Shown piece by piece: positions 11,409-26,400 of a DNA stretch of 42,572 bases. Under the pieces are notes generated by a model. It saw nothing but the letters and a program-made list of their open reading frames with translations. It searched no databases and was not told where the DNA came from. How positions within the stretch are numbered: position 1 is the first letter of the stretch; each line of letters opens with the position of its first letter. The stretch comes from Sphaeroforma sirkka (lineage: Eukaryota > Opisthokonta > Ichthyosporea > Ichthyophonida). The DNA lies in contig LUCW03000318.1 in assembly GCA_001586965.3 (NCBI GenBank), positions 82,501 through 125,072 of the forward strand, read 5' to 3'. The position numbers and the translations under genes are program-made.

Positions 11409-11456
11409 GTAAGAGATCTATCCTAATTCTATTGTAAGAGATCTATCCTAATTCGA
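11409..11456. repeat. 25-bp direct repeat, two copies
   Basis: GTAAGAGATCTATCCTAATT followed by C occurs at 11409 and again at 11434. Confidence 0.9.
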
Positions 11457-11570
11457 AGTATCGCATGAGCTAGCAACCAGGCACATCCGACGGTAACATT
11501 CAAAACGTTCACAAACTTGTAACAAACAATCAAGATCTACTTGACGCAGAGTACGCCGTCGAGATTTGAG

Positions 11571-11627
11571 GAGTCATCAGTATCTTCTTAAGATGCTATT
11601 CTTTCCTTAAGAAGATACTGATGACTC
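11571..11627. repeat. Perfect inverted repeat, 22-bp arms, 13-nt loop
   Basis: The left arm is 11571-11592 (GAGTCATCAGTATC... ending CTTAAG). The right arm, 11606-11627, is its exact reverse complement, with 13 nt between. RNA from either strand would form a 22-bp hairpin. No Rho-independent-type T tract follows and no enclosing element was found. Confidence 0.93.
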
Positions 11628-12295
11628 ATGTTGTAGTTACTTGAACTACTTGAAAACCTCATTTTCAAACAAGTCGGTAGCAGTATACTTGGCGTGATAC
11701 ACTGTGGCGTGTTAGAGGTATATGAATCGCATGAAGTTGCTTCGGAAGCACGTTCGCAGCTCAAACGTTTAATGCACAGCTTATGTGTATGTATAATGTC
11801 GGTGAGTTTGGCCACGGTTGCTATTTGTGACGGATTCTCCATACAATTATCAACAGTAACAGTAGTGTATCCTAACATATCACAACTATAGACTGATTTT
11901 AAAACTAAATTGTTGCCTTCAAGGTGTACGGTATCTAGCCAGTCCTTAATTACGACATACATTTGTGTATACCTCACAGGCGGGAAAGACCAATCATCAC
12001 TGTTGGACCCTTTCTAATCCTTAAACTATGAGTCAAGTGCAGCACACAGGAATCAGGAAACTATGTAACCTGCGGAGTACTGATTCACATACATACAGCG
12101 CTAATGTAAACTACATTAAAACCTCTGCACGGCAGAGTATCAGTCTTACGCAACTTACTACATAGTAAATGTTAAACTCTCTATTGCGCACCATAAGTGC
12201 GACAAACTATAGGTTGGACGAGTTGCAAATGTACAGAACATAATTCACAAGAATCAAGGGATGCTTAACAGCGTTAACACAATTATACACCGCCT

Positions 12296-12300
<5 letters not shown>

Positions 12301-12353
<53 letters not shown>
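12301..12353. repeat. (AG)n microsatellite
   Basis: About 26 uninterrupted AG dinucleotides, roughly 0.5 kb before the satellite array. Confidence 0.95.
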
Positions 12354-12355
<2 letters not shown>

Positions 12356-12868
12356 AGAATCATACACAGTGACATGCGAAGGAAACTAGAGAACACATAA
12401 TCATAAATTGCAACATACGAAGTTAGCTAGAGGCTTGGGGCTCAAAGCATAAGCTTCCGCAATAGCTTTCTCATCGCTTAATGGTCCTTTATTGATATAA
12501 ACTTACGATCGCAACTGGTAAAAAGAATGGATTCACTCTGAGTTTAACTTGCTGTAATATACTATGCCTAAACGGCACAGTCCACAGTACCAGCGGTGTG
12601 TGTTTCGTTTTTAAAAACAACCTCGTAGCCCCGTCTTGCACGACACGCGTATTTATGTTTTGAAGTCCTGGGGCGCTGTTTACTTTATTTTTATCAGAAA
12701 CTAACCGTCTATAAAAAGAGAGGGCAAGAATCCCAACATCACATGAAACAACAAGGTACATACGGGTGTGAGATTTAGGGTCTAGTGATTTAGGGTTGGT
12801 TTGAGATTCACAGGGATACTCAAAAACACTCAAAACAGCGATAAGGAAGTAGCTATAAGGCCCCCTGG
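12354..12868. other. Left flank of the satellite
   Basis: Non-repetitive DNA. A minus-strand open frame (to 12489) runs from the array into this flank and includes NINTRVVQDGATRLFLKTKH; I do not recognise it. Two TTTAGGG motifs (12774-12780 and 12789-12795) lie here. The last 27 bp (from 12842, AAGGAAGTAGCTATAAGG) recur inside the left edge of the array. Confidence 0.5.
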
Positions 12869-14460
12869 GCCACTGGATGAGGTATTTATACATATCCAGT
12901 AGTGGGCCACTGGATGAGGTATATATACATATCCAGTAGTAGGTCACTGGATGGATTTTATATACATATCCAGTAGTAGGTCACTGGATGGATTTTATAT
13001 ACATATCCAGTAGTAGGTCACTGGATGGATTTTATATACATATCCAGTAGTAGGTCACTGGATGGATTTTATATACATATCCAGTAGTGGGTGAGGTATA
13101 TATACATATTAAGGAAGTAGCTATAAGGCCCCCTGGGCCACTGGATGAGGTATTTATACATATCCAGTAGTGGGCCACTGGATGAGGTATATATACATAT
13201 CCAGTAGTAGGTCACTGGATGGATTTTATATACATATCCAGTAGTGGGTGAGGGTATATATACATATTAAGGAAGTAGCTATAAGGCCCCCTGGGCCACT
13301 GGATGAGGTATTTATACATATCCAGTAGTGGGCCACTGGATGAGGTATATATACATATCCAGTAGTAGGTCATTGGATGGATTTTATATACATATCCAGT
13401 AGTAGGCCACTGAATGGATTTTATATACATATCCAGTAGTAGGCCACTGGATGAGGTATATATACATATTCAGTAGTAGGTCACTGGATGGATTTTATAT
13501 ACATATCCAGTAGTAGGCCACTGGACGGATTTTATATACATATCCAGTAGTAGGCCACTGGATGGATTTTATATACATATCCAGTAGTAGCCACTGGATG
13601 AGGTATATATACATATCCAGTAGTAGGTCACTGGATGGATTTTATATACATATCCAGTAGTGGGTGAGGATATATACATATATAAGGAAGTAGCTATAAG
13701 GCCCCTGGGCCACTGGATGAGGTATTTATACATATCCAGTAGTAGGCCACTGGATGAGGTATATATACATATCCAGTAGTAGGTCACTGGATGGATTTTA
13801 TATACATATCCAGTAGTAGTGGGTGGAGGTATATATACATATCCAGAAGTAGCTATAAGGCCCCCCTGGGCCACTGGATGAGGTATTATATACATATCCA
13901 TTAGTAGGCCACTGGATGAGGTATATATACATATCCAGTAGTAGGTCACTGGATGGATTTTATATACATATCCAGTAGTGGGTGAGGTATATATACATAT
14001 TAAGGAAGTAGCTATAAGGCCCCCTGGGCCACTGGATGAGGTATTTATACATATCCAGTAGTGGGCCACTGGATGAGGTATATATACATATCCAGTAGTA
14101 GGTCACTGGATGGATTTTATACATATCCATCCAGTAGTGGGTGAGGTATATATACATATTAAGAAGTAGCTATAAGGCCCCTGGGCCACTGGATGGATTT
14201 TTTATACATATCCAGTAGTAGGCCACTGGATGAGGTATATATACATATCCAGTAGTAGGTCACTGGATGGATTTTATATACATATCCAGTAGTGGGTGAG
14301 GATATATATGTATATATACATATATAGTAGCTATATATCCAGTAGTAGGCCACTGGATGAGGTATATATACATATCCCAGTAGTGGGTGAGGTATATATA
14401 CATATTAAGGAAGTAGCTATACATATCCAGTAGTAGGCCACTGGATGAGGTATTTATACA
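12842..14460. repeat. Compound repeat unit at the left edge of the satellite
   Basis: About eight times the 37-bp monomers are interrupted by a 27-bp block, AAGGAAGTAGCTATAAGGCC plus CCCTGGG. Copies start near 12842, 13110, 13268, 13683, 13846, 14009, 14160 and 14406. The recurring unit is about 150-165 bp and includes a truncated monomer GTGGGTGAGGTATATA. The block is absent from the rest of the array, so this edge evolved separately. Confidence 0.88.
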
Positions 14461-17400
14461 TATCCAGTAGTAGGCCACTGGATGAGGTATATATACATAT
14501 CCAGTAGTAGGTCACTGGATGATTTTTTATATACATATCCAGTAGTAGGCCACTGGATGGATTTTATATACATATCCAGTAGTGGGCCACTGGATGGATG
14601 AGGTATATATACATATCCAGTAGTAGGTCACTGGATGGATTTTATATACATATCCAGTAGTAGGCCACTGGATGAGGTATATATACATATCCAGTAGTAG
14701 GCCACTGGATGGATTTTATATACATATCCAGTAGTAGGCCACTGGATGAGGTATATATACATATCCAGTAGTAGGTCACTGGATGGATTTTTTATATACA
14801 TATCCAGTAGTAGGCCACTGGATGAGGTATATATACATATCCAGTAGTAAGCCACTGGATGGATTTTATATACATATCCAGTAGTAGGCCACTGGATGAG
14901 GTATATATACATATCCAGTAGTAGGCCACTGGATGGATTTTATATACATATCCAGTAGTAGGCCACTGGATGAGGTATATATACATATCCAGTAGTAGGC
15001 CACTGGATGGATTTTATATACATATCCAGTAGTAGGCCACTGGATGGATTTTATATACATATCCAGTAGTAGGCCACTGGATGAGGTATATATACATATC
15101 CAGTAGTAGGTCACTGGATGGATTTTATATACATATCCAGTAGTAGGCCACTGGATGGATTTTATATACATATCCAGTAGTAGGCCACTGGATGAGGTAT
15201 ATATACATATCCAGTAGTAGGTCACTGGATGGATTTTTTATATACATATCCAGTAGTAGGCCACTGGATGGATTTATATATACATATCCAGTAGTAGGCC
15301 ACTGGATGAGATTTATATATACATATCCAGTAGTAGGTCACTGGATGGATTTTTATATACATATCCAGTAGTAGGCCACTGGATGGATTTTATATACATA
15401 TCCAGTAGTAGGCCACTGGATGGATTTTTATATATACATATCCAGTAGTAGGTCACTGGATGGATTTTATATACATATCCAGCAGTAGGCCACTGGATGG
15501 ATTTTATATACATATCCAGTAGTAGGCCACTGGATGGATTTTATATACATATCCAGTAGTAGGCCACTGGATGAGATTATATATACATATCCAGTAGTAG
15601 GTCACTGGATGGATTTTATATACATATCCAGTAGTAGGCCACTGGATGAGAGGTATATATACATATCCAGTAGTAGGCCACTGGATGGATTTTATATACA
15701 TATCCAGTAGTAGGCCACTGGATGAGATTTATATATACATATCCAGTAGTAGGTCACTGGATGGATTTTATATACATATCCAGTAGTAGGCCACTGGATG
15801 AGGTATATATACATATCCAGTAGTAGGTCACTGGATGGATTTTATATACATATCCAGTAGTAGGCCACTGGATGGATTTATATATACATATCCAGTAGTA
15901 GGTCACTGGATGGATTTTATATACATATCCAGTAGTAGGTCACTGGATGGATTTTATATACATATCCAGTAGTAGGCCACTGGATGAGGTATATATACAT
16001 ATCCAGTAGTAGGTCACTGGATGGATTTTATATACATATCCAGTAGTAGGCCACTGGATGGATTTTATATACATATCCAGTAGTAGGCCACTGGATGAGG
16101 TATATATACATATCCAGTAGTAGGTCACTGGATGGATTTTTTATATACATATCCAGTAGTAGGCCACTGGATGAGGTATATATACATATCCAGTAGTAGG
16201 TCACTGGATGGATTTTTTATATACATATCCAGTAGTAGGCCACTGGATGGATTTTTTATATACATATCCAGTAGTAGGCCACTGGATGGATTTTATATAT
16301 AGTAGTATATCCAGTAGTAGGCCACTGGATGGATTATATATACATATCCAGTAGTAGGTCACTGGATGGATTTTATATACATATCCAGTAGTAGGCCACT
16401 GGATGAGATTTTATATACATATCCAGTAGTAGGTCACTGGATGGATTTTATATACATATCCAGTAGTAGGCCACTGGATGAGATTATATATACATATCCA
16501 GTAGTAGGTCACTGGATGGATTTTATATACATATCCAGTAGTAGGCCACTGGATGAGGTATATATACATATCCAGTAGTAGGTCACTGGATGGATTTTAT
16601 ATACATATCCAGTAGTAGGCCACTGGATGGATTTTATATACATATCCAGTAGTAGGCCACTGGATGAGGTATATATACATATCCAGTAGTAGGTCACTGG
16701 ATGGATTTTATATACATATCCAGTAGTAGGCCACTGGATGAGGTATATATACATATCCAGTAGTAGGTCACTGGATGGATTTTATATACATATCCAGTAG
16801 TAGGCCACTGGATGGATTTTATATACATATCCAGTAGTAGGCCACTGGATGAGGTATATATATACATATCCAGTAGTAGGTCACTGGATGATTTTATATA
16901 TACATATCCAGTAGTAGGCCACTGGATGGATTTTATATATACATATCCAGTAGTAGGTCACTGGATGGATTTTATATACATATCCAGTAGTAGGTCACTG
17001 GATGGATTTTATATACATATCCAGTAGTAGGCCACTGGATGAGATATATATATACATATCCAGTAGTAGGTCACTGGATGGATTTTATATACATATCCAG
17101 TAGTAGGCCACTGGATGGATTTTATATACATATCCAGTAGTAGGCCACTGGATGAGGTATATATACATATCCAGTAGTAGGTCACTGGATGGATTTTATA
17201 TACATATCCATCCAGTAGGCCACTGGATGGATTTTATATACATATCCAGTAGTAGGCCACTGGATGATTTTTATATACATATCCAGTAGTAGGTCACTGG
17301 ATGGATTTTTTATATACATATCCAGTAGTAGGCCACTGGATGGATTTTATATACATATCCAGTAGTAGGCCACTGGATGATTATATATACATCCAGTAGT

Positions 17401-20400
17401 AGGTCACTGGATGGATTTTATATACATATCCAGTAGTAGGCCACTGGATGGATTTTATATACATATCCAGTAGTAGGTCACTGGATGGATTTTATATACA
17501 TATCCAGTAGTAGGTCACTGGATGGATTTTATATACATATCCAGTAGTAGGCCACTGGATGAGGTATATATACATATCCAGTAGTAGGTCACTGGATGGA
17601 TTTTATATACACATATCCAGTAGTAGGCCACTGGATGGATTTTATATACATATCCAGTAGTAGGCCACTGGATGAGGTATATATACATATCCAGTAGTAG
17701 GTCACTGGATGGATTTTATATACATATCCAGTAGTAGGCCACTGGATGATTTTATATACATATCCAGTAGTAGGTCACTGGATGGATTTTATATACATAT
17801 CCAGTAGTAGGCCACTGGATGAGATTTTATATACATATCCAGTAGTAGGTCACTGGATGGATTTTATATACATATCCAGTAGTAGGCCACTGGATGGATT
17901 TTATATATACATATCCAGTAGTAGGTCACTGGATGATTTTTATATATACATATCCAGTAGTAGGTCACTGGATGGATTTTATATACATATCCAGTAGTAG
18001 GCCACTGGATGATTTATATATACATATCCAGTAGTAGGTCACTGGATGGATTTTATATACATATCCAGTAGTAGGTCACTGGATGGATTTTATATACATA
18101 TCCAGTAGTGCCACTGGATGAGGTATATATACATATCCAGTAGTAGGTCACTGGATGGATTTTATATACATATCCAGTAGTAGGCCACTGGATGGATTTT
18201 ATATACATATCCAGTAGTAGGCCACTGGATGAGGTATATATACATATCCAGTAGTAGGTCACTGGATGGATTTTATATACATATCCAGTAGTAGGCCACT
18301 GGATGGATTTTATATATACATATCCAGTAGTAGGCCACTGGATGAGGTATATATACATATCCAGTAGTAGGTCACTGGATGGATTTTATATACATATCCA
18401 GTAGTAGGCCACTGGATGAGGTATATATACATATCCAGTAGTAGGTCACTGGATGGATTTTATATACATATCCAGTAGTAGGCCACTGGATGGATTTTAT
18501 ATACATATCCAGTAGTAGGCCACTGGATGGATTTTATATACATATCCAGTAGTAGGCCACTGGATGGATTATATATACATATCCAGTAGTAGGCCACTGG
18601 ATGATTTATATATACATATCCAGTAGTAGGTCACTGGATGGATTTTATATACATATCCAGTAGTAGGCCACTGGATGGATTTTATATACATATCCAGTAG
18701 TAGGCCACTGGATGGATTTTATATACATATCCAGTAGTAGGCCACTGGATGGATTTATATATATACATATCCAGTAGTAGGTCACTGGATGGATTTTATA
18801 TACATATCCAGTAGTAGGCCACTGGATGAGGTTTATATACATATCCAGTAGTAGGTCACTGGATGGATTTTATATATACATATCCAGTAGTAGGTCACTG
18901 GATGGATTTTATATACATATCCAGTAGTAGGCCACTGGATGAGGTATATATACATATCCAGTAGTAGGTCACTGGATGGATTTTTATATACATATCCAGT
19001 AGTAGGCCACTGGATGGATTTTATATACATATCCAGTAGTAGGTCACTGGATGATTTATATATACATATCCAGTAGTAGGTCACTGGATGGATTTTATAT
19101 ACATATCCAGTAGTAGGCCACTGGATGAGGTATATATACATATCCAGTAGTAGGTCACTGGATGGATTTATATATACATATCCAGTAGTAGGCCACTGGA
19201 TGGATTTTTATATATACATATCCAGTAGTAGGTCACTGGATGGATTTTATATACATATCCAGTAGTAGGCCACTGGATGAGGTATATATACATATCCAGT
19301 AGTAGGTCACTGGATGGATTTTATATACATATCCAGTAGTAGGTCACTGGATGGATTTTATATACATATCCAGTAGTAGGCCACTGGATGAGGTATATAT
19401 ACATATCCAGTAGTAGGTCACTGGATGGATTTTATATACATATCCAGTAGTAGGCCACTGGATGGATTTTATATACATATCCAGTAGTAGGCCACTGGAT
19501 GATTTATATATACATATATCAGTAGTAGGTCACTGGATGGATTTTATATACATATCCAGTAGTAGGCCACTGGATGGATTTTATATACATATCCAGTAGT
19601 AGGCCACTGGATGGATTTTATATACATATCCAGTAGTAGGCCACTGGATGAGGTATATATACATATCCAGTAGTAGGTCACTGGATGGATTTTATATATA
19701 TTTCCAGTAGTAGGCCACTGGATGAGTATATATATACATATCCAGTAGTAGGTCACTGGATGGATTTTATATACATATCCAGTAGTAGGCCACTGGATGA
19801 TTATATATACATATCCAGTAGTAGGTCACTGGATGGATTTTATATACATATCCAGTAGTAGGTCACTGGATGGATTTTTTATATACATATCCAGTAGTAG
19901 GCCACTGGATGAGATTTATATATACATATCCAGTAGTAGGTCACTGGATGGATTTTATATACATATCCAGTAGTAGGCCACTGGATGGATTTTATATACA
20001 TATCCAGTAGTAGGCCACTGGATGAGGATTATATATACATATCCAGTAGTAGGTCACTGGATGGATTTTATATACATATCCAGTAGTAGGCCACTGGATG
20101 GATTTTATATACATATCCAGTAGTAGGTCACTGGATGATTTTATATACATATCCAGTAGTAGGTCACTGGATGGATTTTATATACATATCCAGTAGTAGG
20201 CCACTGGATGGATTTTATATACATATCCAGTAGTAGGCCACTGGATGGATTTTATATACATATCCAGTAGTAGGTCACTGGATGGATTTTATATATACAT
20301 ATCCAGTAGTAGGCCACTGGATGAGGTATATATACATATCCAGTAGTAGGTCACTGGATGGATTTTATATACATATCCAGTAGTAGGCCACTGGATGGAT

Positions 20401-23400
20401 TTTATATACATATCCAGTAGTAGGCCACTGGATGGATTTTATATATACATATCCAGTAGTAGGTCACTGGATGGATTTTATATACATATCCAGTAGTAGG
20501 TCACTGGATGGATTTTATATACATATCCAGTAGTAGGCCACTGGATGAGGTATATATACATATCCAGTAGTAGGTCACTGGATGGATTTTATATACATAT
20601 CCAGTAGTAGGTCACTGGATGGATTATATATACATATCCAGTAGTAGGCCACTGGATGAGGTATATATACATATCCAGTAGTAGGTCACTGGATGGATTT
20701 TATATACATATCCAGTAGTAGGCCACTGGATGAGGTATATATACATATCCAGTAGTAGGTCACTGGATGGATTTTTTATATACATATCCAGTAGTAGGCC
20801 ACTGGATGGATTTTTATATATACATATCCAGTAGTAGGCCACTGGATGAGATTATATATACATATCCAGTAGTAGGTCACTGGATGGATTTTATATACAT
20901 ATCCAGTAGTAGGCCACTGGATGATTATATATACATATCCAGTAGTAGGTCACTGGATGGATTATATATACATATCCAGTAGTAGGTCACTGGATGGATT
21001 TTTTATATACATATCCAGTAGTAGGCCACTGGATGAGGTATATATACATATCCAGTAGTAGGTCACTTGGATGGATTTTATATACATATCCAGTAGTAGG
21101 CCACTGGATGGATTTTATATACATATCCAGTAGTAGGCCACTGGATGAGATATATATACATATCCAGTAGTAGGTCACTGGATGGATTTTATATACATAT
21201 CCAGTAGTAGGCCACTGGATGGATTTTATATACATATCCAGTAGTAGGCCACTGGATGAGATTATATATACATATCCAGTAGTAGGTCACTGGATGGATT
21301 TTATATACATATCCAGTAGTAGGCCACTGGATGAGGATTTATATATACATATCCAGTAGTAGGTCACTGGATGGATTTTATATACATATCCAGTAGTAGG
21401 CCACTGGATGGATTTTATATACATATCCAGTAGTAGGCCACTGGATGAGGTATATATACATATCCAGTAGTAGGTCACTGGATGGATTTTATATACATAT
21501 CCAGTAGTAGGCCACTGGATGGATATATATACATATCCAGTAGTAGGTCACTGGATGGATTTTATATATAATATCCAGTAGTAGGCCACTGGATGAGGTA
21601 TATATACATATCCAGTAGTAGGTCACTGGATGGATTTTATATACATATCCAGTAGTAGGCCACTGGATGGATTTTATATACATATCCAGTAGTAGGCCAC
21701 TGGATGGATTTTATATACATATCCAGTAGTAGGTCACTGGATGGATTTTATATACATATCCAGTAGTAGGCCACTGGATGAGGTATATATACATATCCAG
21801 TAGTAGGTCACTGGATGGATTTTATATACATATCCAGTAGTAGGCCACTGGATGGATTTTATATATACATATCCAGTAGTAGGCCACTGGATGGATTTTA
21901 TATACATATCCATATCCAGTAGTAGGCCACTGGATGGATTTTATATACATATCCAGTAGTAGGCCACTGGATGGATTTTATATACATATCCAGTAGTAGG
22001 TCACTGGATGGATTTATATATACATATCCAGTAGTAGGTCACTGGATGAGATTTTATATATACATTATCCAGTAGTAGGTCACTGGATGGATTTTATATA
22101 CATATCCAGTAGTAGGCCACTGGATGGATTTATATATACATATCCAGTAGTAGGTCACTGGATGGATTTTATATACATATCCAGTAGTAGGCCACTGGAT
22201 GGATTTTATATACATATCCAGTAGTAGGTCACTGGATGGATTTTATATACATATCATATCCAGTAGTAGGTCACTGGATGGATTTTATATACATATCCAG
22301 TAGTAGGTCACTGGATGGATTTTTTATATACATATCCAGTAGTAGGCCACTGGATGGATTTTATATACATATCCAGTAGTAGGTCACTGGATGGATTTTA
22401 TATACATATCCAGTAGTAGGTCACTGGATGGATTTTATATACATATCCAGTAGTAGGCCACTGGATGGATTTTATATACATATCCAGTAGTAGGCCACTG
22501 GATGAGATTTTATATATACATATCCAGTAGTAGGTCACTGGATGGATTTTATATACATATCCAGTAGTAGGCCACTGGATGAGATTTATATACATATCCA
22601 GTAGTAGGTCACTGGATGGATTTTATATACATATCCAGTAGTAGGCCACTGGATGGATTTTATATACATATCCAGTAGTAGGCCACTGGATGGATTTTAT
22701 ATACATATCCAGTAGTAGGCCACTGGATGAGATTATATATACATATCCAGTAGTAGGTCACTGGATGGATTTTTTATATACATATCCAGTAGTAGGCCAC
22801 TGGATGGATTTTATATACATATCCAGTAGTAGGCCACTGGATGATTTTATATACATATCCAGTAGTAGGTCACTGGATGGATTTTATATACATATCCAGT
22901 AGTAGGCCACTGGATGGTATATATACATATCCAGTAGTAGGTCACTGGATGGATTTTATATACATATCCAGTAGTAGGCCACTGGATGATTTTATATACA
23001 TATCCAGTAGTAGGCCACTGGATGAGGTATATATACATATCCAGTAGTAGGTCACTGGATGGATTTTATATACATATCCAGTAGTAGGCCACTGGATGGA
23101 TTTTATATACATATCCAGTAGTAGGCCACTGGATGGAGGTATATATACATATCCAGTAGTAGGTCACTGGATGGATTTTATATACATATCCAGTAGTAGG
23201 CCACTGGATGGATTATATATACATATCCAGTAGTAGGCCACTGGATGAGGTATATATATACATATCCAGTAGTAGGTCACTGGATGGATTTTATATACAT
23301 ATCCAGTAGTAGGCCACTGGATGATTTTATATACATATCCAGTAGTAGGTCACTGGATGGATTTTATATACATATCCAGTAGTAGGTCACTGGATGGATT

Positions 23401-26400
23401 TTATATACATATCCAGTAGTAGGCCACTGGATGAGTATATATACATATCCAGTAGTAGGTCACTGGATGGATTTTATATACATATCCAGTAGTAGGCCAC
23501 TGGATGGATTTTTATATACATATCCAGTAGTAGGCCACTGGATGAGGTATATATACATATCCAGTAGTAGGTCACTGGATGGATTTTTTATATACATATC
23601 CAGTAGTAGGCCACTGGATGGATTTATATATACATATCCAGTAGTAGGCCACTGGATGAGATTATATATACATATCCAGTAGTAGGTCACTGGATGGATT
23701 TTATATACATATCCAGTAGTAGGCCACTGGATGAGGTATATATACATATCCAGTAGTAGGTCACTGGATGGATTTTATATACATATCCAGTAGTAGGCCA
23801 CTGGATGGATTTTATATATATATCCAGTAGTAGGCCACTGGATGAGGATATATATATACATATCCAGTAGTAGGTCACTGGATGGATTTTATATACATAT
23901 CCAGTAGTAGGCCACTGGATGAGGATTATATATACATATCCAGTAGTAGGTCACTGGATGGATTTTATATACATATCCAGTAGTAGGTCACTGGATGGAT
24001 TTTATATACATATCCAGTAGTAGGCCACTGGATGAGGTATATATACATATCCAGTAGTAGGTCACTGGATGGATTTTATATACATATCCAGTAGTAGGCC
24101 ACTGGATGATTTTATATATACATATCCAGTAGTAGGTCACTGGATGGATTTTATATACATATCCAGTAGTAGGTCACTGGATGGATTTTATATACATATC
24201 CAGTAGTAGGCCACTGGATGAGGTATATATACATATCCAGTAGTAGGTCACTGGATGGATTTTATATACATATCCAGTAGTAGGCCACTGGATGGATTTT
24301 ATATACATATCCAGTAGTAGGCCACTGGATGATTTTATATATACATATCCAGTAGTAGGTCACTGGATGGATTTTATATACATATCCAGTAGTAGGCCAC
24401 TGGATGATTTATATATACATATCCAGTAGTAGGTCACTGGATGGATTTTATATACATATCCAGTAGTAGGCCACTGGATGGATTTTATATACATATCCAG
24501 TAGTAGGCCACTGGATGATTTTATATATACATATCCAGTAGTAGGTCACTGGATGGATTTTTTATATACATATCCAGTAGTAGGCCACTGGATGGATTTA
24601 TATATACATATCCAGTAGTAGGCCACTGGATGAGGTATATATACATATCCAGTAGTAGGTCACTGGATGGATTTTTATATATACATATCCAGTAGTAGGC
24701 CACTGGATGAGATTTTATATACATATCCAGTAGTAGGTCACTGGATGGAGTATATACATATCCAGTAGTAGGCCACTGGATGGATTTTATATACATATCC
24801 AGTAGTAGGCCACTGGATGAGGTATATATACATATCCAGTAGTAGGTCACTGGATGGATTTTATATACATATCCAGTAGTAGGCCACTGGATGAGGTATA
24901 TATACATATCCAGTAGTAGGTCACTGGATGGATTTTTTATATACATATCCAGTAGTAGGCCACTGGATGGATTTTATATACATATCCAGTAGTAGGCCAC
25001 TGGATGAGGTATATATACATATCCAGTAGTAGGTCACTGGATGGATTTTATATACATATCCAGTAGTAGGCCACTGGATGAGGTATATATACATATCCAG
25101 TAGTAGGTCACTGGATGGATTTTATATACATATCCAGTAGGTCACTGGATGGATTTTATATACATATCCAGTAGTAGGCCACTGGATGAGGTATATACAT
25201 ACATCCAGTAGTAGGTCACTGGATGGATTTTATATACATATCCAGTAGTAGGCCACTGGATGGATTTTTATATACATATCCAGTAGTAGGCCACTGGATG
25301 AGGTATATATACATATCCAGTAGTAGGTCACTGGATGGATTTTATATACATATCCAGTAGTAGGCCACTGGATGGATTTTATATACATATCCAGTAGTAG
25401 GCCACTGGATGAGGTATATATACATATCCAGTAGTAGGTCACTGGATGGATATTTATATACATATCCAGTAGTAGGCCACTGGATGAGGTATATATACAT
25501 ATCCAGTAGTAGGTCACTGGATGGATTTTATATACATATCCAGTAGTAGGCCACTGGATGGATTTTATATACATATCCAGTAGTAGGCCACTGGATGAGA
25601 TATATATATACATATCCAGTAGTAGGTCACTGGATGGATTTTATATACATATCCAGTAGTAGGCCACTGGATGGAGTATATACATATCCAGTAGTAGGCC
25701 ACTGGATGGATTTTATATACATATCCAGTAGTAGGCCACTGGATGGATTTTTTATATACATATCCAGTAGTAGGCCACTGGATGAGGTATATATACATAT
25801 CCAGTAGTAGGTCACTGGATGGATTTTATATACATATCCAGTAGTAGGCCACTGGATGGATTTTATATATATATCCAGTAGTAGGCCACTGGATGGATTA
25901 TATATACATATCCAGTAGTAGGTCACTGGATGGATTTTATATACATATCCAGTAGTAGGCCACTGGATGGATTTTATATACATATCCAGTAGTAGGCCAC
26001 TGGATGATTTATATATACATATCCAGTAGTAGGTCACTGGATGGATTTTTATATACATATCCAGTAGTAGGCCACTGGATGGATTATATATACATATCCA
26101 GTAGTAGGCCACTGGATGGATTTTATATATATACATATCCAGTAGTAGGCCACTGGATGGATTTATATACATATCCAGTAGTAGGTCACTGGATGGATTT
26201 TTATATACATATCCAGTAGTAGGTCACTGGATGGATTTTATATACATATCCAGTAGTAGGCCACTGGATGGATTTTATATACATATCCAGTAGTAGTCAC
26301 TGGATGGATTTTATATACCATCCAGTAGTAGGCCACTGGATGAGATTATATATACATATCCAGTAGTAGGTCACTGGATGGATTTTATATACATATCCAG

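Larger units (their letters stand above)
10641..12300. other. Gene-poor stretch
   Basis: Apart from the candidate exon at 11133-11195, the 25-bp repeat and the hairpin listed separately, I see no recognisable gene. A 129-codon minus-strand open frame (11977-11588) contains VIKDWLDTVHLEGNNLVLKS. It has no family match and overlaps the hairpin. Confidence 0.5.
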
